Assembly (NCBI GenBank): GCA_024364735.1
Contig: JAGFNQ010007717.1
Coordinates: 1 to 64,000 of the forward strand
DNA from: Boesenbergia rotunda
Lineage: Eukaryota > Streptophyta > Magnoliopsida > Zingiberales > Zingiberaceae
DNA length: 64,000 bases
Reading direction: 5' to 3'
Part shown: piece after piece, positions 11,762-21,790 of the stretch
Layout: each line of letters begins with the position of its first letter
Numbering within the stretch: the stretch's first letter is position 1
Made by a program: the position numbers and the translations under genes
The notes under the pieces: model-generated
What the model saw: only the letters and a program-made list of their open reading frames with translations
What the model was told of the DNA's origin: nothing
The model's database searches: none

Positions 11762-12110
11762 AAATCTGGTCAAATGCACTCCCTTAGGGTTGAAACCTAG
11801 ATCTTAGGGCGCCCAAATCGGTATCTTAGGGCGCCCAAATCCGTTTGGGCGCCCCAATGATGGTCAAAAAGTCCCTCTGCCACTGCACGCTGACCAGGGC
11901 GCCTTGGAGCTTCAGGGCACCTTCGTATACCCCTTTATTGGTCAAAAGCTGCCAAAAGGCAGCTGCAGCTCTGGGTAGAGGCGCCCTCTCCAGTTAAGGC
12001 GCCCTCCCACAGTCCTTTCACGGCAGAAAGCTGCCGAAAGGTAACTGCAGGCTGGTCAAGGCGCCCTCACCAGTCAAGGCGCCCTCCCGGGAAGGGCGCC
12101 CAAAACCGCC

Positions 12111-12118
12111 TATAAAAA
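12111..12118 (+). promoter_or_regulatory. Candidate internal promoter of TRG-1 accessory gene
   Basis: TATAAAAA lies about 100 bases before the ATG at 12219 and directly follows a cluster of GGCGCC motifs (about 11810-12105). This copies the layout of the LTR U3 promoter. TRG-2 and TRG-4 have a TATA box in the same relative place. Activity is inferred. Confidence 0.55.
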
Positions 12119-12218
12119 GGGGCTCCCTTCCCCTTCTTCTCTTCACACCCAATACACTTCTCCTCCTACACTTTCTACCTTCCAACCCTCTCAAGCTATC
12201 AAGCTCTCATCTTCAAGA

Positions 12219-12500
12219 ATGCCTCCCCGAGCAATGGACGAGGAAGTCGAGTACGACGTCGCAGATATAGCAGCAGAAGCCCGAGCCCATATAGATGCTC
12301 CACCGACACTCTACGAGAGAGTGACCCGTATGGAGACACAGATACAGAGTCTCCGAGAGGAGGTCGAGGCTTATCATATAGAGCAGATGGACTCTTGCCG
12401 AGCTGATAGAGAGATAGCTGATGCACGATTCTTAGAGATGATGGCACGATTCGATTCATGGCAGCCGGGTCCATCTGATCATCCCGGTCCTTCGTCTTAG
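12219..12500 (+). CDS. Shortened accessory protein of TRG-1 (93 aa)
   Basis: This intact frame encodes 93 residues. It starts MPPRAMDEE, has an acidic segment (EVEYDVADIAAEARAHID), then a coiled coil (RVTRMETQIQSLREEVEAYH), and ends WQPG...PGPSS. The same acidic, coiled-coil and PGPSS parts form the C-terminal third of the accessory proteins of TRG-4 (30702-32060) and TRG-2 (42309-43556). The large N-terminal domain is missing, so this is a deletion form that kept the start context, promoter and C-terminus. It is probably made only if the internal promoter works. Its function is unknown. A coiled coil suggests self-association or binding to a full-length relative; that is inference. Confidence 0.6.
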   Translation: MPPRAMDEEVEYDVADIAAEARAHIDAPPTLYERVTRMETQIQSLREEVEAYHIEQMDSCRADREIADARFLEMMARFDSWQPGPSDHPGPSS

Positions 12501-13967
12501 ATTTACTTCGCATTGTACTGGTAACTATCTGACTGCCCCTACTCAGTAGGGTTGACTTGTGTTTGACTGGTTGACTGTATTTGAACCTTGATTACCTGCT
12601 TTATTTTCTGTTGATTGAATTATGAATACTTAGGATTGTGCTTTGTAGAATAGGTTAAAAGTTTTCTTAAAATTGGTTTTAAAATAGAATTTGAAAAATT
12701 GCTTTACTCAATTTCAAAATCAGTTTTCATTTTTTTTCTTTTCTCGACTTAGTGTTATTTTTATTTAAAAACTACCCCTTTTTAAAATTAGGGCTTTTTC
12801 AAAAATGGACCTAGCCTAGGCCCTAAATGTAGAACTGCATGCACCTATAGACTTAGAAGCCAGCATCTCACAAGCACCTTAGGGTACTTTTGATTGATAA
12901 CCTAGAAAGGGTTGAGATGCTTAGGTCTTTGCCTTAATTCAAGATGCTTTAAGTCAGTGCATCTGCAGTAATTGGGGCACTAAATACAACTTATACAGCA
13001 ATCAAGTTAAGTGTTAAGCTTAGAAAATCTAACTTGAACAGAAACACTTAACTTGACTAAACCTAGCAAAAACTACTGTATATAACAGTCAGTAAGTAGC
13101 TAATTGGGTTAGACAGGTCCCTACAGAGATAATTGATTGATTGATTGATTTAGTGCAATTGATTGATTCAGTGTAAATCTGACTGGTTCAGTACAGCAAA
13201 TTATTTTCCTTATTCATGCTTTAATTATTTGTTTTGATATATGGCAAAGGGGGAGATAGAGATAGGAAAGAGAAAAATTATTTTCTAAATTTTTCCTTTA
13301 TTCAAAAAGGTTCAAAAACATACTTATCCTTACTTATCCTTTATTCAAAAGCTTAAACGTTTTGAAGAAGTACTTAAGCTCTTAAAACTTTCAAAATTTT
13401 GCTAAGTACTCTAGCTTCAAAACTCTTTACTCAAGCTTTCTAGCTTAGATTTTTTTTTTTCAAGCTTTCAAAATTTTGCTAAGTACTCTAGCTTCAAAAA
13501 CTCTTTACTCTAGCTTCAAAATTTTTTTTAAGCTTTCAAAATTTTGCAAAGTACTCTAGCTTTTCAAAAGGTTCTTACTTAAGCTTGTCAAAAATTATTT
13601 TTACTCTAAAGCTTAAGTTTTTTCAAAATTGTTAAGTACTAAAGTGTTTCAAAACCTACTATGTACTTAAGCTTGTTATATCCACCAAGTATTTAAGCTA
13701 ACATTTTGAGTACTTTAAAACTTAGGACTTCAAAATTTCTTAAGTACTCAAATTATGCTTTAAAAACACTACTATGTATTATTAAGTTACTTCTAACTTA
13801 AAGTTTTCAAAGTACACGTAAAGTCTTTAAAACCCCACGAATTTTTGAAAAATCTAGGGGGAGATTGTTCCTTCCAGGGGGAGGGAATAAAAGTTTAAAA
13901 CTATTTTATGTTTTGCTTAAACTTAACTTTTTGAACTAGGGTTGCCATAAATCAAAAAGGGGGAGAT
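12501..13967 (+). other. TRG-1 3' non-coding region and polypurine tract
   Basis: There is no gene. A block at about 12830-13130 is well conserved with TRG-2 (about 43880-44165) and TRG-4 (about 28760-29060, reversed). From 13340 to 13800 there are degenerate AAGTACT/AAGCTT-rich repeats. The region ends with the polypurine tract AAAAAGGGGGAGAT at 13954-13967. Confidence 0.7.
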
Positions 13968-15291
13968 TGTTGATGCAGATTGCACCTTAGTCAAACCTGT
14001 GTTTTGATAATGGCAACATAGGTCAAAAGTTAAGTCTTTCTTGTTTTCTAACAAGTTAATCTAGTGTACAGTTTCAAGCCCTAGCGAAGGACTGCTAGGC
14101 ACTAGCGAAGGACTGCGAGTTTCAAGCCCTAGCGAAGGACTGCTAGGCACTGGCGAAGGACTGCCAGTCTCAAGCCCTAGCAAAGGACTGCTAGGCAACT
14201 GGCAAAGGACTGCCAGTTTACAAGACCTGACAAAGGATCGTCAGGCAAAAGTCCAACCAAAGGAGCGGTTGGCATCAGGTAAATTCTCCCGAGAGGAGTA
14301 GGTGAGGACGCGTTCCCCGTCGAGGGAACAGTAAGCGTCGGTTCGACCTAGGGCTCTATTTTGGAGACCAAAGTCAGAACCAAGACAGCTAAGGCTGTAT
14401 AAAATAATAATTAATTGTTTTATTGTGTTTTGGACTAACCCTGAATGCAGGACCGAAGGAACGTGTGTCTGTAACTCAGAGAGCCTCAAAGGAGTAAGGC
14501 AGCAGCTGAGTAAGGCGCCCTGAGTGTCCAGGGCGCCCTCAAGGTGAACCAGAACCAAGCGAAGCAAAATGAGCCTCAGTTGCTTACTGGGCAAGGCGCC
14601 CTCAGCAGCGAAGGCGCCTTCGTCAACGAAGGCGCCCTCAGCAGCCAAGGCGCCTCCAGCCCAAGCCTGCGAAGCTCAAGCTTTATCCACAGTCGAGTTT
14701 TCAGCGCGGAAGAAGTCAGCCAAGGCGCCCTCTACGACCAAGGCGCCTCCATGGTCAAACTTAATCCCTGTTCGAGCGGGATAGAAGTTGACCGAACGAT
14801 CTACGGATCGCTTGACACGTGGCAGGGCGCCCCCGACGTCCAGGGCGCCCCTGGGTGCTATAAATAGCACCCAACGCCCAAGCCTTCAGCATCAACTTCA
14901 TTCCAAAGCTTCCACGCTCTTCTACGCTCGCGCCTTGCTCCAGAAACGCCTCACCTCGAGCCGACGACGACCCGCTGCCCCGAAAAGAATCGATACACTC
15001 CGGACGTCAGTAACGAAGAGCTTAATATTTTATTATTATTTTATTGCACTCTCTTTGTAATTGAAATCATTGTAACCTATTTGCGCGAATATAGAATTGC
15101 CCAAAGTAAACGGTCAATGACCGTGGGCCTTGGAGTAGGAGTCGACACAGGCTCCGAACCAAGTAAAAACCACTGTGTCTTTGTGCTTTGTCTCGTATTT
15201 TTATTTCCGCTGTGCACTTACTCTTAGTTTTCCGAAAAAGAGCGATTTCCGGTATTCACCCCCCCCTCTATCGGTTTTTCACGATCCAACA
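13968..15291 (+). repeat. TRG-1 3' LTR
   Basis: The LTR starts TGTTGATGCAG and ends CGATCCAACA. It carries the same parts as the 5' LTR: hairpin array 14080-14272, GGCGCC cluster, TATAAATA at 14859-14866 and a C-rich tract near the end. The TATA box sits inside a perfect inverted repeat, GGGTGCTA/TAGCACCC (14853-14872). Confidence 0.9.
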
Positions 15292-15390
15292 CGTTCCATG
15301 CCTTCAATGCTGAGTCTCGACTCATGTGTCCCGGAAGCTTGCAGTAGAAACACACTGCATACCCTATAGGACAGTCAATCCTAGAGTGCT
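15292..15390 (-). pseudogene. gag: Ty3/Gypsy gag remnant, zinc-knuckle part
   Basis: Read on the minus strand this encodes a retroviral-type knuckle, CFYCKLPGHMSRDS, in which the final cysteine has become serine. It is the downstream part of the gag remnant at 18467-19011, split by the element at 15396-18461. TRG-1 abuts it on the left, so the rest of this Gypsy copy is not visible. Confidence 0.7.
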
Positions 15391-15395
15391 ATCTA
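15391..15395. repeat. TSD ATCTA, left copy
   Basis: It matches ATCTA at 18462-18466 and brackets the deleted Gypsy element. Confidence 0.9.
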
Positions 15396-15446
15396 TGTAA
15401 CGCCCCAAATTTTGGGCTTGCTTTCGATTTTCCTTAGGGCACAAAA

Positions 15447-15713
15447 ATGTCGGCTATCCACAATGTCTTCCATGTATCGATGCTCAGGAAATGTATCTCT
15501 GATATGAATCAAATGATAGAGCCCCTACCAGTACAAGACCAAGAGAACCTAAGTTTCGAGCGCCGACCTATTCAGATCCTAGGTCGGGAAGTTAAGAAAC
15601 TAAGGAACAAGGAAGTGCCCTTAGTAAAAGTTCTGTGGCAGAACGAGCAATTCGAAGAAGCCACCTGGGAACGAGAGGAGACAATGCGATTAAAGTATCC
15701 GGAACTATTTTAA
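15447..15713 (+). pseudogene. pol: Gypsy integrase C-terminus with chromodomain (fragment)
   Basis: The 88-residue open frame starts at a methionine within integrase (SAIHNVFHVSMLRKC) and ends with a chromodomain-like tail (VPLVKVLWQNEQFEEATWER ... KYPELF). This tail is typical of the Tekay/Del-type chromoviruses, where it steers integration to heterochromatin. The homologous ends lie near 56957-57284 and 62960-63240 on the other strand. All upstream pol domains are deleted. Confidence 0.85.
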
Positions 15714-15748
15714 AGTTCGGGACGAACTTTTTATAAGATATAGAGGGT

Positions 15749-18461
15749 TGTAACACCCTGAAATTTTACCATGAATAATGTTATGAAATTATGGAAAATT
15801 ATTATGAAACATTATGTAAATAATGTTACGAATTCATGGAAAATTATTACGAAATATTATGTGAATAATATTGTGAATTCATGGAAAATTATTATGAAAC
15901 ATTATGTAAATAATGTTACGAATTCATGGAAAATTATTATGAAATATCACGATGGATTTGGCTTAATAGGCTTTGATGTGGATTAGTGCAAAAAAAAAGT
16001 AATAAAAAGAAAGTGTAGAAAGGAGGAAGCAAGGATCGAACCTTAGACTTCCTAGTTGCACTCACCATGTCTTAACCACTACACCAAGTATTATTTCTTG
16101 TTGAGAGAATAAGAAACATGCTTGTTAAGCGTGTAATAGTGAAGAGACATGTCTCTTCATGAGAATAGTATAAATAAGAGAGGGAAGGGGTGGGAGTAAC
16201 TTCCTCTTCTTCTTCCTCACTTTCTCCCACCCGAAATTCCTTCTTCTTCCTCTTCTCTTTTCCATTTTCGAAAAGTGCTTCCTAGGGTTCTAACCCTAGG
16301 GGATTGGAAGGAAGAAGACCCTCTAAGGATCTTGCCCTCTATTAGGGCCAAGGAGTCTAGAGAAGAAATAGTAAGAGGAACCATCACCTCTCCTTCAACC
16401 AAGGGTACCCTAAGAATCTAGGGAAGGTGAAATTCAAGCGAAAGGATGTAAGTATCCCCTCGCCTGCAGTGTAATGGTTATTGTATGTATTCTTCATGTT
16501 TTGCTTTTGGAAAAAGGGAGTCTTCCCTTTAGGTAAGTTTCGGCCAACCCCTTAAGGGGAGGCCTTGGCTACTTTTTGATGCATGAGGAGACCTTTGGGA
16601 CTTAGGGTACATATGTATGATGATTTCCCATCATGTTGTGATAAGGAAAAGTAGGGTTATCCACCCTACAAGTTTCGGCCAAGAGGAGAAAGGTTAGGCT
16701 TTTTGGGTTGCTTGCTATCCTATGATGTGTCCATGATTAGTAGTGTAGATAAAGTGTTTGTGTAAATGTTTGTGTGAAGATTGGATGTCAAAAACCTAGC
16801 CTACCCTACCCTACAAGTTTCGGCCAACCCTAGGTGGATGAGGGTTTAAGGTTGTATGATTTTTCTTATGATATATCCATGCTTAATAGTATAGGTAAGG
16901 TGTTTGTGTAAATGCTTGTGTGGATATTTGAAGTCAAAAACCTAGCCTAGCCATCCTACAAGTTTCGGCCACCCTAGGTTAGGGTTTAGGGTTGCTGGAT
17001 TTTATTCCCATGATGCATGCTATATATGATATGTGATGATTGTATGGGATGTACCCTATGAGATATGCTTAGGGTTGCTATGATGATATGTATGTGCAAG
17101 TAATGTTTAAATGGAATATTGATTTGGAAACTAAATGTCCCTAGCATGTGATATTCAGCCAAGCATGAAATATTAGGTTAAATTATCCTATGTGATATGA
17201 TTATGTTAGGGAGATGATATATGAATGCATGTGATGAACAAATGGAATGCTTGATTGGAAAAACTTGGACTTCCCTAGTGATGACTTTCGGCCAACCCTA
17301 GATTAGGGTTAGGGTTGCTTGATTTTCTCCCATGGTGCATGCTATAGTATGATATATGATATATATATATGTGATGCTTGTAGGGGATGTTTTGATGTCA
17401 AAAACCTAATCTACCCCTACCCTAGGACATTCAGCCCAAACCTTAGTTTAGGGCTAAGAATCATTCGATTAAACCATGAAGCATGCTACCACTTCCTATG
17501 ATATGAATATGATTTATGTGACCAATCTTGTCATATATAAAATATGTTAAGTGGTTGAGTTATGATCCATGTATGAGCATGCCTTATAGCCCATGGGGCA
17601 CCCTTATGAAATGCATGCTTTATACTAGCCTAGTTATCATGATTATGGATGCATATATATGCATAAGAATGAGCCCTGTAGGGCATGAACGAAGAAGGCT
17701 TAGGGCCTAAAGAATGCTTCCCTAGAAGGTTGGGACTAAGAGCATACTTTATGAAAATGAAGAACATGATAATTATTTTATTTTGTAATGGCTTGTACTA
17801 TAGACTCTTAAAGCGAGTCAAATGATTATGATACTAGGCTGAAGGACTTCTGAGAAGGCCTAGTAAACCCTAGTGGTTCGGGATTAGCTACCTCGTTCCT
17901 ATTCAGGGGCGCGCGCAAAACATGAAGTACAAGCCGGGCCCTAATGATTATGCTATGTTCAAGTATTATGTTTATATGTTTTCAAAGAAACTTTCCTATG
18001 AAGTTAATATGCTTAGATGTTTAACATGCTTAAACACTTACCATGCTTGAATGTGATTTATTCTCTTATCTTTCTATGATATGGATTTTGCGAGTAGGAC
18101 AGGATCTTACTAAGCATTTGTGCTTACTAGTTTATATGTTGTCTTATGCTGCAGATAAGGGTAAGAGACACTTAAACTAAAGGAAGAGGCAGGAGGGCTG
18201 AAGATGTGTGGGGTGGTGGCTCGGGAAATAAAGATCTTCATATCTACAATATTATGCTTATGTTAACATTTCTTTAGTAATGAATGTTACACTTGGATTA
18301 CTCATATACTTGATTATATTATGAGTTGAACCTATCATGTTATAGGTTAGTTTTGAACAAGCATGCTTAGTACTTTGTTATTAGTACTTTGGGAAAAAAA
18401 ATTTATACGAATGATAGTACGTGACCCCGCCCCGAGAGTAGATATAAGGGCGGGCGTCACA
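15749..18461 (+). repeat. 3' LTR of the deleted Gypsy element
   Basis: It starts TGTAACACCC after a purine tract (AGAGGGT) and ends GGGCGTCACA. It contains a short tandem near 15770-15945, several AAGTTTCGGCCAACCC-type repeats between 16530 and 17290, and a tRNA-like module on the opposite strand at 16033-16086. Short open frames within it look fortuitous. Confidence 0.85.
16033..16086 (-). promoter_or_regulatory. tRNA-like A/B-box module in Gypsy LTR
   Basis: The minus strand has TGGTGTAGTGGTTAAG at 16086-16071 (A-box like) and GGTTCGATCC at 16042-16033 (B-box like). It is antisense to the element, as in the other Gypsy LTRs of the window. Confidence 0.6.
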
Positions 18462-18466
18462 ATCTA

Positions 18467-19011
18467 GATCCACACTAAGTACACTAGAAGATGCTTACCA
18501 TCTTCTTCTTCTAGTTCTGATGAGAAGACCGGGAGGATCCCCTTGCAGAATGTCCTGACTTCTGAGGTCGGGAAGATAGCCCAGAGGTGCTCTGAGTTAT
18601 CTGACTCTGGCTGCCATGGTTCTATCTCGTGGCTTGAGGAGTCGGAGTAGAACCCTGAGTTGACTCTTTCCCTTCTTCTTAACCCTATATACTCGCTACT
18701 GGGGTATCTTAATAAGAAGGTCTCTATCCAAAGCCTCGCGGTAAGATGCTATGCTAAAACCAACTATATGAATCTGGATGTAACCAGCTAGACCTTGGGT
18801 AAACTGGAGCATGCGCGATCTATCCACTGTGGCTAATTTCGGGCAAAGTTTGGCCAACAGGTTGAATTTTGCATTATACTCCATGGTAGTGAGATCTCCC
18901 TATGAGAGAGTTAGAAATTCTTAAAGTTGAGCTATTTGATATGTAACCAAAAAATACTGACTCTCGAACGTCTCACAGAAAGCTGCTCATGTGATGTGTC
19001 ACTCACCAATG
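18467..19011 (-). pseudogene. gag: Ty3/Gypsy gag remnant, capsid part
   Basis: The minus strand encodes a Retrotrans_gag-like segment (YNAKFNLLAKLCP, then RMLQFTQGLAGYIQIHI, SYREALDRDL; best frame 18696-18884). Stops occur on both sides: upstream AAFCETF- and TYQIAQL-like pieces are separated by stops. The knuckle follows at 15292-15390 after removal of the insertion. It ends at 19011 where the TRG-2 LTR starts. Confidence 0.75.
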
Positions 19012-19170
19012 TGTTGGTGCCGGAAGGACCAGATCGAACCTGGTTTTGATAATGACAAAGGTTCAAAGTTAAGTGTGTATTGTTATCTAATAGATTTACC
19101 AAGTGTGCAGGAAAGTCCTAGTTTACCTAGGCACGAAGTCTTGACCTATAGGATTGAGCAAGAAATCCTG

Positions 19171-20541
19171 TGTTGGTGCAGAATGCACCTAAGTCAAACC
19201 TGTGTTTTGATAATGGCAACAAAGGTCAAAAGTTAAGTCTTACTTGTTTTCTAACAAGTTACTCTAGTGTGCAGGAAAAGCCCTAGTGAAGGACTGCTAG
19301 GCACTGGCGAAGGAATGCCAGGGTAAAAAGCCCTAGCGAAGGATTGCTAGGCACTGGCGAAGGAATGCCAGGGTAAAAAGACCTAGCGAAGGACTGCTAG
19401 GCACTGGCGAAGGAATGCCAGGGTCAAAAGACCTAGCGAAGGAATGCTAGGCACCGAGCGAAGGGCTGCTCGGCATCCAAGACCTGACAAAGGACCGTCA
19501 GGCAAAAGTCCAACCAGAGGAACGGTTGGCATCAGGTAAATTCTCCCGAGAGGAGTAAGTGAGTACGCGTTCCCCGTCGAGGGAACAGTAGGCGTCGGTT
19601 CGACCTAGGGCTCCATTTTGGAGACCAAAGTCAGAACCAAGACAGCTAAGGCTGTATAAATTAAATGCTTTATTTTGTTTTCGAACTAACCCTGGATGCA
19701 GGACCAAAGGAACGTGTGTTTGCAGCTCAGAGAGCCTCAAAGGAGTGAGGCAGCAGCTGAGTAGGGCGCCCTGAGTGTTTAGGGCGCCTCCAAGGTGAAC
19801 AAGAAACAAGTAAGGCAAAAAGGAGTTTGGCTAACCATTGGCCGAGGCGCCCTCTACATCCAGGGCACCCTCAGTAGCCAGGGCGCCCTGAGCGCCCAGG
19901 GCGCCTTCAGGTGCCAAGGCGCTTCGCGCCTATGCCAGCGAGGCCGATCAACTCTATCCAGCCGAGAAGACCATGTCAACCAAGGCGCCCTCAGCGACCA
20001 GGGCGCCCCAGAGGTCAAACCTCATCCCTATTAATGTGGGATAAAGCTTGACCGAGCGAAGGGCGGATCGGCTGACACATGGCAGGATGCCCCCGACGTC
20101 CAGGGCGCCCTAGGTACTATAAATAGCACCCCTCGACCCCAAGCTTCACAATCACTTTCGACACAATGCTTCTACGCTCTTCTGTGCTCATGCCTTGCTC
20201 CGGAAACCTCCCAACTCGAGCCGACGACGTCCCGCTGCTCCGAAAATGTCAACCTTCATCGGACGTCGGTAAAAAGAAGAGCTTTCTTTTCATTAAAGTT
20301 TACTATACCGTATTTGTAAATCAATATTTGTAAACTTTCTTTGCGCCTATATAGAATTGCCCAAAGTAAACGGTCAACGACCGTGGGCCTTGGAGTAGGA
20401 GTCGACACAGGCTCCGAACCAAGTAAAAACGACTGCGTCTCTGTGTTATTTTTATTTCCGCTGTGCACTTGCTCTTAATTTTCCGAAAAAGAACGAATTC
20501 CGATATTCACCCCCCCCTCTATCGGTGTTCTCGATCCAACA
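19171..20541 (+). mobile_element. Solo TRG-1-type LTR inside the TRG-2 LTR
   Basis: It starts TGTTGGTGCAG and ends CGATCCAACA, with TSD TCCTG at 19166-19170 and 20542-20546. It carries the hairpin array (19282-19529), a GGCGCC cluster and TATAAATA at 20118-20125. The TRG-2 LTR resumes immediately after. Confidence 0.92.
19282..19529 (+). repeat. Stem-loop array in solo LTR
   Basis: About ten hairpins run in series with stems CCTAGC/GCTAGG, CTGGC/GCCAG, CCGAGC/GCTCGG, CCTGAC/GTCAGG and CCAACC/GGTTGG. The loops are mostly GAAGGACT, GAAGGAAT or GAAGGGCT. The CCGAGC/GCTCGG stem is a further pair not present in the array at 4856-5048. Confidence 0.85.
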
Positions 20542-20813
20542 TCCTGGTCAAGGACTGGGCAAGAAGACCTGGCCAAGGGTTGGGCAAGAAGTCTTGGTCG
20601 TGGATTGGGCACCGAAGTCCTCATCCGAAAGATTGAGCAGAAGTCTCAACCGAGCGAAGATTACGGACAGAAATAGAGGTGGGTCAAGGAATGGACGTCT
20701 CGAGATCTGGCAGTCTCGGAGGCCTAGCAAAAGTCCAATCGGACGAGCCGGTTGAAAAAAGGTAACTTCTCCTGAGATGAGTAGGTGAGGACGCGTTCCC
20801 CGGAAGAGGGAAC

Positions 20814-21721
20814 TATTGGGGCAATCAACCCGAGTATGATATGGAGGATCATGGTTTTGATGTGTGTGGTCAATATGATTAAGTTAGAGTTTGTTGTTGG
20901 ACTAATATGTGTATGTGATGTCTTCAGGTGAAGGGTGGCATGGAGGCAAGCTGGAGGCTTGTGTGCGCATCAGAGGGACCATGGGCAGAGACGATGTGCC
21001 GTGGGGCACGGACTTCGAGGAATACGTGAAGGATGGCATGGAGGCAAGTTGGAGGCTTGTGTGCGCATCCGAGGGATGGGAGCCGAAGACGAAGAGGGCG
21101 TGAAGGCAATAGATCGAGACTGCGGATTGAAGAGTCGGCCAGGTCGTGGGGGTGCGAGTGTTTGTACTCGGGGACTAAGCCGAGAGGGTTTGAGTGTGGA
21201 GAGAAATGTACTCAGGGAGGGAACCCTAGAATTAGAAGGGGACCAGTCGACTGGTAATGGTTGGGGATTCGAACGGTGGTTGTAACGGTCGAATTTGAGT
21301 GGGACTAGTCGACTGTCCCAGGGGTAGTCGACTGGTAGCGGCCATTTACTACTCGAGCTCTATTTAAAGGAGCTCGTTTAAGCCTACTATTCTTTGGTGA
21401 AACTTGCTTGGATAGAGTGAGTTAGTAGCCTGGTGTGCTCAGGTAGTGTCCAAGAGTTGTGGAGAGGTTTCTCCACCCACAAGGAGCTACGAGATCTAGC
21501 CGGAAGTGCTCCGGGGAATCATCCACCAACGGATTAGGGATCGCCCACCTTACGGGCAGCCGTGGAGTAGGAGTTCTATCTCCGAACCACGTAAATAGGT
21601 ATATCTCAGTTGTTAGTTTTGTTTTACTTAGTATTTTCTGCTTGCGCACTAACAATTGTAGGAAGAAAACGAAAAGTCGCAATTCACCCCCCCCCCTCTA
21701 GCAAGATACATCGATCTAACA
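20814..21721 (+). repeat. TRG-3 5' LTR
   Basis: About 0.9 kb, ending CGATCTAACA before the primer site GTGGTATCAGAGC at 21723. It contains palindromes with the core AGTCGACT near 21245-21335. A TATA-like TATTTAAAG at 21361-21369 is flanked by perfect arms CGAGCTC/GAGCTCG (21354-21376). Confidence 0.9.
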
Positions 21722-21790
21722 AGTGGTATCAGAGCGAAGGACCACTCTTGTTGGAATAACTGCCAAAGGAGCACAAGCTAGAGGAGAAAA

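Larger units (their letters stand above)
4744..15291 (+). mobile_element. TRG-1, non-autonomous gag-bearing LTR retrotransposon
   Basis: The element consists of LTR 4744-6069, primer site, gag, non-coding spacer (interrupted by a solo Gypsy LTR at 8342-11454), a shortened accessory gene at 12219-12500, 3' non-coding DNA, polypurine tract and LTR 13968-15291. The two LTRs are very similar by eye. No protease, integrase, reverse transcriptase or RNase H is present, so it resembles TR-GAG-type elements mobilised in trans. The left partner in the tandem starts before 3855, so the outer TSD cannot be tested. The base after the 3' LTR begins a Gypsy gag remnant. Confidence 0.85.
15396..18461 (+). 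mobile_element. Internally deleted Ty3/Gypsy chromovirus
   Basis: The element starts TGTAACGCCCC, ends GGGCGTCACA and has TSD ATCTA on both sides. Only the first 40-50 bases of a 5' LTR remain. They join directly to the end of pol (15447-15713), followed by a polypurine tract and a complete 3' LTR at 15749-18461. One large deletion from inside the 5' LTR to the integrase C-terminus explains this. It is not mobile on its own. Confidence 0.85.

Noticed and set aside
12199..12513. 104-aa minus-strand frame
   Set aside because: It is the antisense shadow of the accessory gene at 12219-12500, which has conserved relatives.
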